From Tsukamurella pulmonis (lineage in GTDB: Bacteria > Actinomycetota > Actinomycetes > Mycobacteriales > Mycobacteriaceae): DNA of 64,000 nt. Shown here piece after piece: positions 44,032-51,759 of the stretch; positions within the stretch are counted from its first letter, which is position 1; each line of letters opens with the position of its first letter. The stretch lies in the NCBI RefSeq assembly GCF_900103175.1, contig NZ_FNLF01000002.1, positions 62,001 through 126,000 on the forward strand, given 5' to 3'. Made by a program: the position numbers and the translations under genes. The notes below the pieces were generated by a model that saw only the letters and a program-made list of their open reading frames with translations, did not search any database and was not told the origin of the DNA.

Positions 44032-44340
44032 TTACCAGAGACCGGGCTGGCTGCAGGTGCTGTCGAGCCACTCGCGCGCGATCGTCTCGAACTCCGGTTG
44101 GGCTTCGCGGTGGTCACCATGGCGGCGCCAGGCCTCGTAGGCGCGATCGCGGTACTCCTGCGGGATGGTGGTGAAGATTTCCTCCATCCGGCGGGAGGTC
44201 ATGGTGCGTCCGTCGGCAAGCCGGATCCAGCAGGACGCGTTGCGCGGGATGCAGACGAGCGCACTGGCAGGGAGGTAGATGTTGGTGCGCAGGATGTGCA
44301 GTTCGTCGTCGGTGATCTCAGTGGCGTCCGCGGTGGTCAT
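44032..44340 (-). CDS. Unknown 102-aa protein
   Basis: First leftward gene behind the palindromic promoter pair; ribosome site GAAGGGA. A soluble helical protein (EIFTTIPQEYRDRAYEAWRR). Not recognised. Confidence 0.6.
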   Translation of the reverse strand: MTTADATEITDDELHILRTNIYLPASALVCIPRNASCWIRLADGRTMTSRRMEEIFTTIPQEYRDRAYEAWRRHGDHREAQPEFETIAREWLDSTCSQPGLW

Positions 44341-44351
44341 TTCTGGTCCCT

Positions 44352-44418
44352 TCTCGGTCTAACCTGTTGCTTTTAGTCTACAGTAGATGTAGATTAAAAG
44401 CAACAGGTTAGACCGAGA
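44352..44418. promoter_or_regulatory. Near-perfect palindrome containing two superimposed divergent promoters
   Basis: Arms of 30 bp (44352-44381 and 44389-44418) match at 29 positions around a 7-base centre. Rightward: TTGCTT 44367-44372, 17 bp, TAGATT 44390-44395. Leftward: TTGCTT 44403-44398, 17 bp, TAGACT 44380-44375. Both promoters occupy the same DNA, so polymerase binding should be mutually exclusive. Confidence 0.85.
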
Positions 44419-44444
44419 TCGGAACGGTGCCGAAGGAAGGCGAA

Positions 44445-44933
44445 ATGAGCAAGCGTGCAGTGATTCTCACCGATGATGAAAAGACCCTGCTGGGCTACAT
44501 TTGGGGCCGCACAGCCTCAGTCATCTGCCACCCGGCGAGCGGGGTCGCGAACCTCCGCACTTCCTCTGCGGGCGGCGGCGGCCACGGGTGGGAGTACTCG
44601 ACCTTGGAGCGGCGCGGGCACATCGTCGCGCGCCAGCACGAGTTCCTACCCGACGTGGTGCTGCGCCCGTGCCCGTTCTACTGCGACGGCGGCGAGCGGT
44701 GGTCGCACACCGACGACGGCGGGCACATCGACAGGTGGCGCGAGGGCGCTCTGCTCTTCGAGTGCTCCATCGCGCTGCCCCGTATGCGGCAATGGGCCGA
44801 GCAGTTGCCTCCGCAGGTCCGTGAGGACCTGTCCGCGGCGCGCGATTACGCGACGCGCAAGGCGGTAACGCTGGCCGCGATCAACGGCGAGCACGAGGCG
44901 CTGCTCGTGGGGCGACAGGAGATGTTGTGGTAG
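44445..44933 (+). CDS. Unknown 162-aa protein with Cys residues
   Basis: ATG 44445 behind GAAGGAAGG. Residues LRPCPFYCDGGERWSHTDDG suggest a zinc or metal site. An N-terminal LTDDEKTLLGYIWG helix precedes it. No family recognised. Divergently transcribed from 44032-44340. Confidence 0.6.
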   Translation: MSKRAVILTDDEKTLLGYIWGRTASVICHPASGVANLRTSSAGGGGHGWEYSTLERRGHIVARQHEFLPDVVLRPCPFYCDGGERWSHTDDGGHIDRWREGALLFECSIALPRMRQWAEQLPPQVREDLSAARDYATRKAVTLAAINGEHEALLVGRQEMLW

Positions 44934-45006
44934 CCCGCGAAGGCCACGGAACCCGGGAGGTTGCCAACCGGGCTCCCGTCCGAAACACTGATCAGCAGGT
45001 CGGGGC

Positions 45007-45055
45007 GTGTAGTGGCGATCCTCGGCCACCGACTACGACGATGCAGGACAAGCGC
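45007..45055 (+). promoter_or_regulatory. Shared promoter/leader module, copy 6
   Basis: GTGTAGTGGC at 45007-45016, then 39 bp ending in AGGACAAGCGC before ATG 45056. Confidence 0.7.
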
Positions 45056-46228
45056 ATGAACGATACTCAGCTGCCCGGCGAGCATGATCTCACTCCGATC
45101 GAGGCCGGCCCACGATTCGCCGCGCTCCCCGATGCCCGGCGCGCCGCAGCGTTGGCCGCGATCGCCGAACCTCTCCCCCCACACGGTGACGACGATGACC
45201 TCATCGGGGGCGTCACCTTCCGCCTGGGGGCGGCGCTGCAGGAGGACAGGCTGCCCCCAGAGACGCTCGCGAAAATCCGCGCCCTCGAGGCGAGCGGTCA
45301 GTACGAGACGCCACCCAGCCGCGGCCCGTGGCTCCGCGGGCGTGTGGGTGATCCCGGTGGTGTGCCGGTACGCAAGAGCGCGCTCGTACTGAACTGGCAC
45401 CGTCGCAGCCGGCTCGTCGACTTCGCATATGAGATGGGCAATCCGCAAGCCTCAGCGGTCGCGGCCGTGGTCCTACTCCTGTTCATCGGACTCCTCGGCA
45501 AAGCTGCCGCCTCGGCGGTCATCAGCTCCTCGATCGCCACCTCAATAGCGGGGATCGTCGCGGCACTCGCCGTCCTGGTGAGCGTGATCGTCGGTGACCG
45601 CGTCGAGCGCCAGGCTCCGAAGGATGTACGGTTCACGGCCGCAGACTGGCGGGCCGTCAGGGCGGCGACGTTCCGGTTCAACCAGGACGTGAGCGAGACG
45701 CGAAGCGCCGCGTGGGCGGACTACCTCGCATCGTCGATTGAGGCGATGCCGGTCTGGTCCTCCCCCTACCTCGATCGCGCGCGGCTGACGTACTCGCCGG
45801 CCGATGATGCGGTGCAGGTGTCCCGTCACGCCGCGCAGATCCTGCTGATGCGCAGGAAGCTCGGCGTCGACGAGCGTGATCTCGCCGGCCGCGATAGCCG
45901 GGCGAGTGCCCTCGTCGGCGAGCAGCTCCAGATCCTCGACGGCCTCACCGCGTCGTTGCGAAACAGGGTCGCCGCGATGTGGGACTACCGGGCCTCGCTG
46001 GAGGAGCTGCAGGCACGGATCAAGGACCTCCAACGGTTGGAAGCGGCGATCGGGCTCGCCCCCGAAGTGGACCAGCTCGCGCGACAGCTCGGCGCCGACG
46101 AGTACGCCACCGACCGCCTCAGCGAGCTGACCGCCGAAGCGCAGGTCCTGACCGAGCAGATCACCACCATGGTGGAGCACCTAGACCTCGCGCGAACCGT
46201 CGAGCCGGAGCATGCGGTCGAGCAATGA
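45056..46228 (+). CDS. Membrane protein with long C-terminal coiled coil
   Basis: A 390-aa protein. A soluble N-terminal region is followed by two spans near 130-150 and 158-178 (SAVAAVVLLLFIGLLGKA and IAGIVAALAVLVSVIVGD), then a cytoplasmic domain ending in coiled coil from about residue 290. No enzyme motif seen. It couples by ATGA to the YPRGA-type membrane gene. Confidence 0.65.
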   Translation: MNDTQLPGEHDLTPIEAGPRFAALPDARRAAALAAIAEPLPPHGDDDDLIGGVTFRLGAALQEDRLPPETLAKIRALEASGQYETPPSRGPWLRGRVGDPGGVPVRKSALVLNWHRRSRLVDFAYEMGNPQASAVAAVVLLLFIGLLGKAAASAVISSSIATSIAGIVAALAVLVSVIVGDRVERQAPKDVRFTAADWRAVRAATFRFNQDVSETRSAAWADYLASSIEAMPVWSSPYLDRARLTYSPADDAVQVSRHAAQILLMRRKLGVDERDLAGRDSRASALVGEQLQILDGLTASLRNRVAAMWDYRASLEELQARIKDLQRLEAAIGLAPEVDQLARQLGADEYATDRLSELTAEAQVLTEQITTMVEHLDLARTVEPEHAVEQ

Positions 46229-46569
46229 GCACTGACCAGGAGACCGCGCAGTCCAGCGAGCAGCGCCCGCCGGGCTTCATCGGCCGTGTCGCGCTGGCGT
46301 ACCCGCGCGGCGCGGTGGCGGCGATCGTCACCTGCGTCGTACTGACGGGCGTCTTCTACCTCATCGCGGCGTCGGGGATGGCGCACGATGCAACCGAAGG
46401 CCCGGAGTTCTGGCGGAAGTTCGGCGGCTACGCGATCTGGGTGACGGAGACGGCGGCGGCGTTCTCGTTCATCGGCGGCGCCGCGCTCACCCCGGTGCGG
46501 ATGCGAGAGCGCCGGAAGACTGCCGAGGCCGCAGAGAACCGAAGCTGTCAGACCTCTCGGAGAGACTGA
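46225..46569 (+). CDS. YPRGA-type small membrane protein, copy 2
   Basis: A 114-aa paralogue of 31254-31544. Shared features are YPRGA, two spans, and GPEFWRKFGGYAIW between them. It has a longer polar N-terminus and a basic tail. Its coupling to 45056 suggests a physical complex. Confidence 0.7.
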   Translation: MSTDQETAQSSEQRPPGFIGRVALAYPRGAVAAIVTCVVLTGVFYLIAASGMAHDATEGPEFWRKFGGYAIWVTETAAAFSFIGGAALTPVRMRERRKTAEAAENRSCQTSRRD

Positions 46570-46574
46570 GCGTC

Positions 46575-46782
46575 ATGAACACGCAACGGGTGAAGATCGC
46601 AGCGCACGTGGTGAACCGCGCTGCTGTTCGGCTTCGCCGCCGTCTGGTGGATCGTGGGCATGCAGAGCTGGGGCACGTCCCGATTCTTCTTCGCGGGCTT
46701 CCTGGTGTTGATGGCGGCGGTCTTCGCGTCCCTCGCACGTGACCTGCGGCGCGAGATCCGGTCTGAGCAAGGACCTCCCTAG
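46575..46782 (+). pseudogene. Frameshifted small membrane protein
   Basis: ATG 46575 opens MNTQRVKIAAHVVNRA, but the membrane-like continuation LLFGFAAVWWIVGMQSW and FFFAGFLVLMAAVFASLA lies in the +1 frame to the TAG at 46780. A one-base indel near 46620, real or a sequencing error, would restore a protein of about 69 aa with two spans. Confidence 0.55.
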
Positions 46783-46817
46783 CCCGCGGGCCTCAACCAC
46801 ATAGTCGTCGAGTCGCT

Positions 46818-46867
46818 GTGTAGTGGCAGCACCTCGATCAGATGAAATCAACAGAAAGACAAGCGCA
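46818..46867 (+). promoter_or_regulatory. Shared promoter/leader module, copy 7
   Basis: GTGTAGTGGC at 46818-46827; the start-proximal element is AGACAAGCGCA before ATG 46868. Confidence 0.65.
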
Positions 46868-47704
46868 ATGAACGCTACGAGAATCAAGGAACTACTCGCC
46901 CAGGCATGGGAGCGGGTGGGCGTCGGCGGAGTCGCCCGGTTCGTGCTGACGGTCGGGATCGCGGTGCTCGCGATGCAGCTGTGGTTCGGCGGTGCCGGGG
47001 CGGCGGCGTGGGCGGTGCTGCAGCACCTGACCGCGACGCAGGACGCCTTCGTCAAGGGCGTGTTCGTCCTGGCGGTGTTCTGGATCGTGCTCCGCAAGGT
47101 CGTGCTGATGATGGTGTATCCGTTCCGGCGCACCACCGTCCACACGTCGGTCACCCTGGGGCCGGCGGCAGCGGCGCTGATCGGCGCGGAGACCGAGGCC
47201 GAGCGGGAGAAGCGCGCGAGCAGGGCAGTGAGGGTCGCGCGGCACGAGGCGGTGCACGCGGTGGTCGCCGACCACCTCGGCGCCACGGTGTCTCAGATCC
47301 GCGTCAACGTCCACGACGGCTCCGGACACATCGTTGCGCACTGGCCGGATGCCGTCGATGCGCAGGCGTCAGTCGATGTGTACATGCGGCGGATGATCGT
47401 GACGGTGGCCTCGCACGTCGACGAGCTCCGACGCGGGATTCATGACGGGGGCGCGGAGGACGATCTGCTCAAGACGACGAGCCTGACGTACCTCATCCAG
47501 GCGGTGGGCCTGGCCCCGAGCGGCTACACCGGCGAGCTGACCACCGAAGCCCTGCTCGCGCACGCCCGCGAACGGGCCGGCAGCATCGTCGCCGCCGAGC
47601 AGGAGCGCATCGGCCTCCTGCGGCTCCAGCTCGAGGCATCGGCCGGCGGCGCGAACCTCAACGGCGAGGAGGTCGCGGCCGCCCTCGCACAGAAGAGCGG
47701 GTGA
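46868..47704 (+). CDS. Membrane-anchored FtsH/M41-like metalloprotease lacking the AAA domain
   Basis: A 278-aa protein. Two spans near 24-42 and 62-84 are followed by a soluble domain with ARHEAVHAVVADHLG, a HExxH zinc site. About 80 residues later comes DGGAEDDLLKTTSL, matching the FtsH GAxNDLxxAT segment that supplies the third zinc ligand. The AAA ATPase domain of FtsH is absent, so it may process substrates without unfolding them or use a partner ATPase. It follows leader module copy 7. Confidence 0.75.
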   Translation: MNATRIKELLAQAWERVGVGGVARFVLTVGIAVLAMQLWFGGAGAAAWAVLQHLTATQDAFVKGVFVLAVFWIVLRKVVLMMVYPFRRTTVHTSVTLGPAAAALIGAETEAEREKRASRAVRVARHEAVHAVVADHLGATVSQIRVNVHDGSGHIVAHWPDAVDAQASVDVYMRRMIVTVASHVDELRRGIHDGGAEDDLLKTTSLTYLIQAVGLAPSGYTGELTTEALLAHARERAGSIVAAEQERIGLLRLQLEASAGGANLNGEEVAAALAQKSG

Positions 47705-47714
47705 GTCCAGCGAA

Positions 47715-48584
47715 CTACCGCTCAAGCCCTCGGTCGCGTTCCTCGCGGCCGGGGGCTTGTTGCTGCGGCCGGTACGTGCCGACGGTGGGATCGACGCGAT
47801 GCTCGCGGCTCCGCTGCGCCTGGGGCGACTGGGTGGCGTTGAGCAGGTTGCGCAGCGCGGCGCCGCGGTCCTCCGACGGTTCGGCGTATGGGCTGACGAC
47901 GTCGACCGGTCGGCCCGCGCGGAGCTGCTCGGCAGCGGCGGTCATGTAGGTCTTGACCGCGTCGGCTTCCTCGGCGCGCAGCCACGGGAACTCCGAGTCG
48001 GGCAGCCGGGCGAACAGGCTCATCTGGTCGGCGAGCACTCCGCGGTCAAGCGGGGTGACTTCCTTCTGATCGGCGACCTCGAGCATGCGGGCGAAGGGGT
48101 ACCGCGTGGCGAGCCGGGCCAGGTCGTCACCGTCGCGGGCCCGGGTGACGTTGTAGACGGTGAGGATCTTGTTCGCGCCGAGTTCGAGCGGGTCGAGCAC
48201 GGGCCCGATGGGGGTGACGATCGCCGGGAGCGCCTGGAAATCCTGGCCGATCTCGACCTTGACGGTCTCGGGCTTGCGTCCGGCGGCCGCGCGCGTGGCG
48301 CCGTCGACGGCGCGCGGGGTGACGAGCAGCCGACGCAGGGTGGCGTCGGGGTACGCGCTGTCGTCGACGACGCGGTAATTGGCGCGCTCGAAGGCGCCGC
48401 GCACCCGGTCGGCCAGCTCGTGGGTGCTGGTCTTCATGTGCCGGGTGAAGGCGTCCAGGTCCTCGGTGTCGCGGTCGATGACGCCGTGGGTGATCAGGCC
48501 GGCGCCGCCGGCGAGACTGATCTCCCCGGCACCAGTTGCCAGGAGGATGACGGCCGCGGCCTCCTGCGCGCTGCTCAGCGCCAT
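47715..48584 (-). CDS. AbiEii-type nucleotidyltransferase toxin
   Basis: A 289-aa protein. The nucleotidyltransferase core reads SLAGGAGLITHGVIDRDTEDLDAF, with GG and paired acidic residues, and a later Asp/Glu strand (VKVEIGQDF). It follows directly after its putative antitoxin (TAG-ATG). AbiEii toxins are known to block growth or phage infection by nucleotide transfer. The C-terminal 50 residues are a polar tail not typical of the core. Confidence 0.75.
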   Translation of the reverse strand: MALSSAQEAAAVILLATGAGEISLAGGAGLITHGVIDRDTEDLDAFTRHMKTSTHELADRVRGAFERANYRVVDDSAYPDATLRRLLVTPRAVDGATRAAAGRKPETVKVEIGQDFQALPAIVTPIGPVLDPLELGANKILTVYNVTRARDGDDLARLATRYPFARMLEVADQKEVTPLDRGVLADQMSLFARLPDSEFPWLRAEEADAVKTYMTAAAEQLRAGRPVDVVSPYAEPSEDRGAALRNLLNATQSPQAQRSREHRVDPTVGTYRPQQQAPGREERDRGLER

Positions 48585-49094
48585 CTACAGCAGTCCCCAC
48601 TCCTCGAGGGCGGCCCGCCAGACCGGCTCGTAGCCGCGGGGCCAGATCACCTCGTCCATGTGCGCGGCGAGGATCTTCGGGTCGATCCAGCGGATCATGT
48701 CGCTGACGCGGCCCTCGGTCATGACGATGACGTACGCCATGAGCAGCGACGGCAGGTCGTCGGCGCGGCGCCAGCGCTGCTCGGCGGTGCCCGACCACTC
48801 CAGGTGCAGCGGGAGTCGGAATCGTCCCTGAGGCGCGAACACCGGCTCCCAGAGGGCGTTGGGCAGCCGCACGGGCCCGCGGCGCAGTCCGGCGTCGACG
48901 ATGTCGGCCTGGGCGTCCGTGGCGGCGATCGCGCGATCGAGGCGATCGGCGTACTCGGGCTGCGGGCTGCGGGTGCCGCGCGCCCAGTTGCTGACGGCGG
49001 CCTGGCTCACGTTCAGGGCCGCGGCCAGCTCCTCCTGAGAGAACTCGTCCTCCAGGAGCTGCAGCACAGGCGAACCAGCGAGTGTTGAAACCAT
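48585..49094 (-). CDS. HTH antitoxin-like partner of the AbiEii toxin
   Basis: A 169-aa protein with N-terminal XRE helix-turn-helix (SQEELAAALNVSQAAVSNWA) and a C-terminal helical domain, consistent with an AbiEi-like or related regulator. The start is ATG 49094, just after a TTATGAT -10-like sequence, so the message may be leaderless. It probably represses this pair. Confidence 0.7.
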   Translation of the reverse strand: MVSTLAGSPVLQLLEDEFSQEELAAALNVSQAAVSNWARGTRSPQPEYADRLDRAIAATDAQADIVDAGLRRGPVRLPNALWEPVFAPQGRFRLPLHLEWSGTAEQRWRRADDLPSLLMAYVIVMTEGRVSDMIRWIDPKILAAHMDEVIWPRGYEPVWRAALEEWGLL

Positions 49095-49134
49095 GGTCAA
49101 ATCATAACAGTGCAGGTCAGGCAGCGCACTGGGC

Positions 49135-50160
49135 CTAGAAGTCGCTCTCGGCGACCTCGGTGAGGTTCTGGGCTACGCGGTCGAAGAGGCCCGACAGCAG
49201 CGCCTCGCCGGCATTGCCGACGTCGTCGGCGGGTCCGCCGAAACCCGAGGTCCGCTCGGAGGTCAGGATGAGCCCTTCGCGCGCCGCGGCGAGTCGGCGC
49301 TCGTGGACCTGGATCTGCTCAGCGAGGTGCTCGCGGTAGCGGGGGTCGTCGTCGGCGGCGGTGGCGAGCAGCTGGCCGCGCAGCTGAGCCACCTCGCGGG
49401 CCTCGTCGTCGCGCTGATGTGCGGCGCGCGTCAGCTCGTGCAGATCCTCGGCCCATCTGGTCAGGCGCGCCGCGGCGAGCTTGAGGTCGAGCGCGACACG
49501 CAGCTCGGCCTTGACGCCGATCGAGTGGTGGCCGCTGCGCTCGGCGTATCCGGCGGCGTGCCGCAGGACGATGTGCGGGGTCGGCAGAGCCCCGATCGAG
49601 CTGAGTGCCCATCGGCACAGCGCGCGTGCTCGATCCGAGTGGCCGACGCGAAAGGCCCCCTGCAGAGCGGGCTCAACGGACCACAGCGGGATGAGGATCC
49701 GCTCGATGTGGTCGGCGAGGATCCGCGCGTGCGTGATCGGCAGCGTGCCGCGGTCGGTGTACTGCTCCCCCGGCAGCTCCAGGTCCGCATGCACCACCAG
49801 CTCGGGATGGTCCTTGTAGTCGACCCCGTGCCACGGGTCGACGTCGTACGGGCCTTCCGTGCGGTAGAACTGCCCGGCGTAGCGCGGCCCCTGCCGCGTC
49901 TCGATGCGGTGCTCGAGGCCGGCGAGCACCGCGGGCGTAGCGGCCAGCTTCACGCTCAGCGCGCGGCGGCCGGCGCGCACGAGGTCCACCTCGCCGCGCT
50001 CGGCGAGATCCTCGACGGCGCGCCGCACCGTCGTGCGGGGCTCTCCGGTGTCCTTGATGAGGTCCGTCAAATCCACGTCTTCGTAGCCGTCGAGGGTGCG
50101 CCGCGTGAGTGCGGCGAGGATCTTCGTCCCGGTGGAGCCGAGCAGCGTATTCACGTCCAT
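49135..50160 (-). CDS. Winged-helix DNA-binding protein, possible replication or partition regulator
   Basis: A 341-aa protein. Residues 5-65 form a winged helix (VDLTDLIKDTGEPRTTVRRA). A central region with many His and Asp residues and a C-terminal coiled coil follow. The perfect palindrome GGGTGTTGGACACCC lies 24 bp upstream, and related sites lie by the primase operon, suggesting autoregulation and control of that region. A replication initiator cannot be excluded. Confidence 0.6.
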   Translation of the reverse strand: MDVNTLLGSTGTKILAALTRRTLDGYEDVDLTDLIKDTGEPRTTVRRAVEDLAERGEVDLVRAGRRALSVKLAATPAVLAGLEHRIETRQGPRYAGQFYRTEGPYDVDPWHGVDYKDHPELVVHADLELPGEQYTDRGTLPITHARILADHIERILIPLWSVEPALQGAFRVGHSDRARALCRWALSSIGALPTPHIVLRHAAGYAERSGHHSIGVKAELRVALDLKLAAARLTRWAEDLHELTRAAHQRDDEAREVAQLRGQLLATAADDDPRYREHLAEQIQVHERRLAAAREGLILTSERTSGFGGPADDVGNAGEALLSGLFDRVAQNLTEVAESDF

Positions 50161-50183
50161 ACGGTCAGTGTACGCCCAAAAAT

Positions 50184-50198
50184 GGGTGTTGGACACCC
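50184..50198. promoter_or_regulatory. Perfect palindromic operator upstream of the winged-helix gene
   Basis: GGGTGT-TGG-ACACCC; same family as 11605-11642. Confidence 0.6.
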
Positions 50199-50274
50199 GA
50201 GCGGGCTGATCTGTTGTCCTCGGTCGGTCTGTTGCCCTCGGGCCAGGCGACCAGCGACAATGAGTGCGGGTGGT

Positions 50275-50365
50275 GTGTAGTGGCACCTCCCCATCCCGGC
50301 TCTGAGCCCGGGCGCTCGGCGACGTGTAGTGGCGTTGCCGCACAACCGAATCGAAGGACAAGCGC
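50275..50365 (+). promoter_or_regulatory. Shared promoter/leader module, copy 8 (doubled)
   Basis: Two GTGTAGTGGC boxes, 50275-50284 and 50324-50333, precede AGGACAAGCGC and ATG 50366. The second box is 32 bp from the start. Confidence 0.7.
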
Positions 50366-50461
50366 ATGCCCCATTTGACGGCGCCGCAGGCACATCGGCC
50401 GCGGCATCACCTGCTCCATCACGGCCCGGCGGCGATCGGGAAGGCGGTGGCGTCATGGTGA
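50366..50461 (+). CDS. Possible 31-aa His-rich leader peptide
   Basis: Begins at the leader-module ATG and ends overlapping the start of the next gene. The peptide contains HRPRHHLLHHG. It could couple translation or be a remnant. Confidence 0.35.
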   Translation: MPHLTAPQAHRPRHHLLHHGPAAIGKAVASW

Positions 50462-51261
50462 ACCGGATCAACGACATGACCGTGCCTGAGCTGCTTGCCC
50501 GGCTCAAGAGCATGATCGACGAGCAGGTGACCGACCTCGGGGACGACGGGATCGGGCTCGACGAGTTCGAGGTCGACGATGCCGGCGGCTTGCGGATGGG
50601 CTTCTGGGACGAGAGCCGCGGCGAGGGACGCGAGATCCAGCTGCAGGTATCCACCGAGGAGATGCAGGCCGAGCGGCGCTACCGGGAGTTCGAGCTGAAT
50701 CACGTGGAGCCCGACGACAACGTGTACGAGTGGTTCCGCACCGCGATCACGGATGCGGCCGCGTACCCGGACCGGTACGTCGAAGGCCGCGCCGCGCAAC
50801 TCAGTGAAGGGTGGCGCACTCTGCATCGGTACGGCCCCGCGTCGCCGCAGCTCGTCGAGTGGTTTGACCGCGCGAACGAGGGTGCCACGCATCCGATCGA
50901 GAGCCCTTTCGATACCCGTATCGGTGCGATGGCACACGACAGCACGATCCGCCACTACTACCGCTTCGAGCGCGAGTTCAACGGCACCATCGACGGTGCG
51001 ATGTCGGCGAACATCAAGAGCGCGCTCGAAGGACAAGAGTTCGCATGGGAGAAGGCGGCCTACCTCCGGGAAGTCGACCAGGCGGCGCGGGCCGCTGGCA
51101 TCACCGCTGGGCACCAGGCCTTCGAGGACTACGACTGGTCTGCAGCGATGCGCGAGGACGTCCCGCCACACGAAGCGTTCGAAGACGCCCAGTTCAAGCA
51201 TGGTCTCGCCACCGATGCCGCCGAGGCTCAATGGCGAGACGAGGAGCAGCGATATCTCTAG
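50455..51261 (+). CDS. Unknown 268-aa acidic protein
   Basis: ATG 50455 behind GGGAAGGCGG. A soluble Asp/Glu/Arg-rich helical protein with MTVPELLARLKSMIDEQV at the start and many aromatic residues in its C-terminal half. No motif recognised. The only leader-module gene without an obvious membrane segment. Confidence 0.6.
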   Translation: MVNRINDMTVPELLARLKSMIDEQVTDLGDDGIGLDEFEVDDAGGLRMGFWDESRGEGREIQLQVSTEEMQAERRYREFELNHVEPDDNVYEWFRTAITDAAAYPDRYVEGRAAQLSEGWRTLHRYGPASPQLVEWFDRANEGATHPIESPFDTRIGAMAHDSTIRHYYRFEREFNGTIDGAMSANIKSALEGQEFAWEKAAYLREVDQAARAAGITAGHQAFEDYDWSAAMREDVPPHEAFEDAQFKHGLATDAAEAQWRDEEQRYL

Positions 51262-51297
51262 GAGCCTCCTGACTGTCCACGACGTGGCTGACGGGTC

Positions 51298-51759
51298 TCA
51301 TCGTGGCTGTTGTGGCCCTGTGGCGGACGGATTATCTGCATGTTCTCCTCGACGGGCTTCTTGTTTGGCCGGCGGCCGGGTTCCCAGTTCGAGGAGTCGG
51401 CTTCGGAGCGCCTCGTTCTCGGTGTGTAGTTGCTCGAGCTGTTCGGTCAGTTCGCGGTTGCGGTCGATCGCGGTTGCGAGCTTGGTGCGGAGGGATTCGG
51501 CACTGGCTGCCCTGGAGCGTTCTATTCCGGCGGTGGCGGTGCCGCGCTTCGCGTCGATATCCTGCCGGAGCTGGGTTTGCTTGTAGAGGAAGCTGGTTGA
51601 GACGTCGGCGGCTCTGGCGACAGCGACGAAGGTGACGGGTTGTCCGGTGTTGTGCAGCCGGGTGATGGCTCGACGTGCGCGGGCGGTCGCGCTGGTTGTG
51701 CGGGCGGCGGCGGCCGCGGTGAGGCGTGCAGTGCGGTGATCGCGGTCGCCATTGCTCAC
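51298..51759 (-). CDS. tnpC: TnpC-type accessory protein of the second trio
   Basis: A 153-aa protein whose GTG (51759) overlaps the tnpB stop. Helix-turn-helix VTFVAVARAADVSTSFLYKQ, then a coiled coil, matching the other two TnpC proteins in plan. Confidence 0.78.
   Translation of the reverse strand: MSNGDRDHRTARLTAAAAARTTSATARARRAITRLHNTGQPVTFVAVARAADVSTSFLYKQTQLRQDIDAKRGTATAGIERSRAASAESLRTKLATAIDRNRELTEQLEQLHTENEALRSRLLELGTRPPAKQEARRGEHADNPSATGPQQPR

Noticed and set aside
47757-49088. 443-aa rightward frame opposite the AbiE-type pair
   Set aside because: Antisense shadow; the minus strand encodes recognisable nucleotidyltransferase and HTH domains with adjacent stop and start codons.
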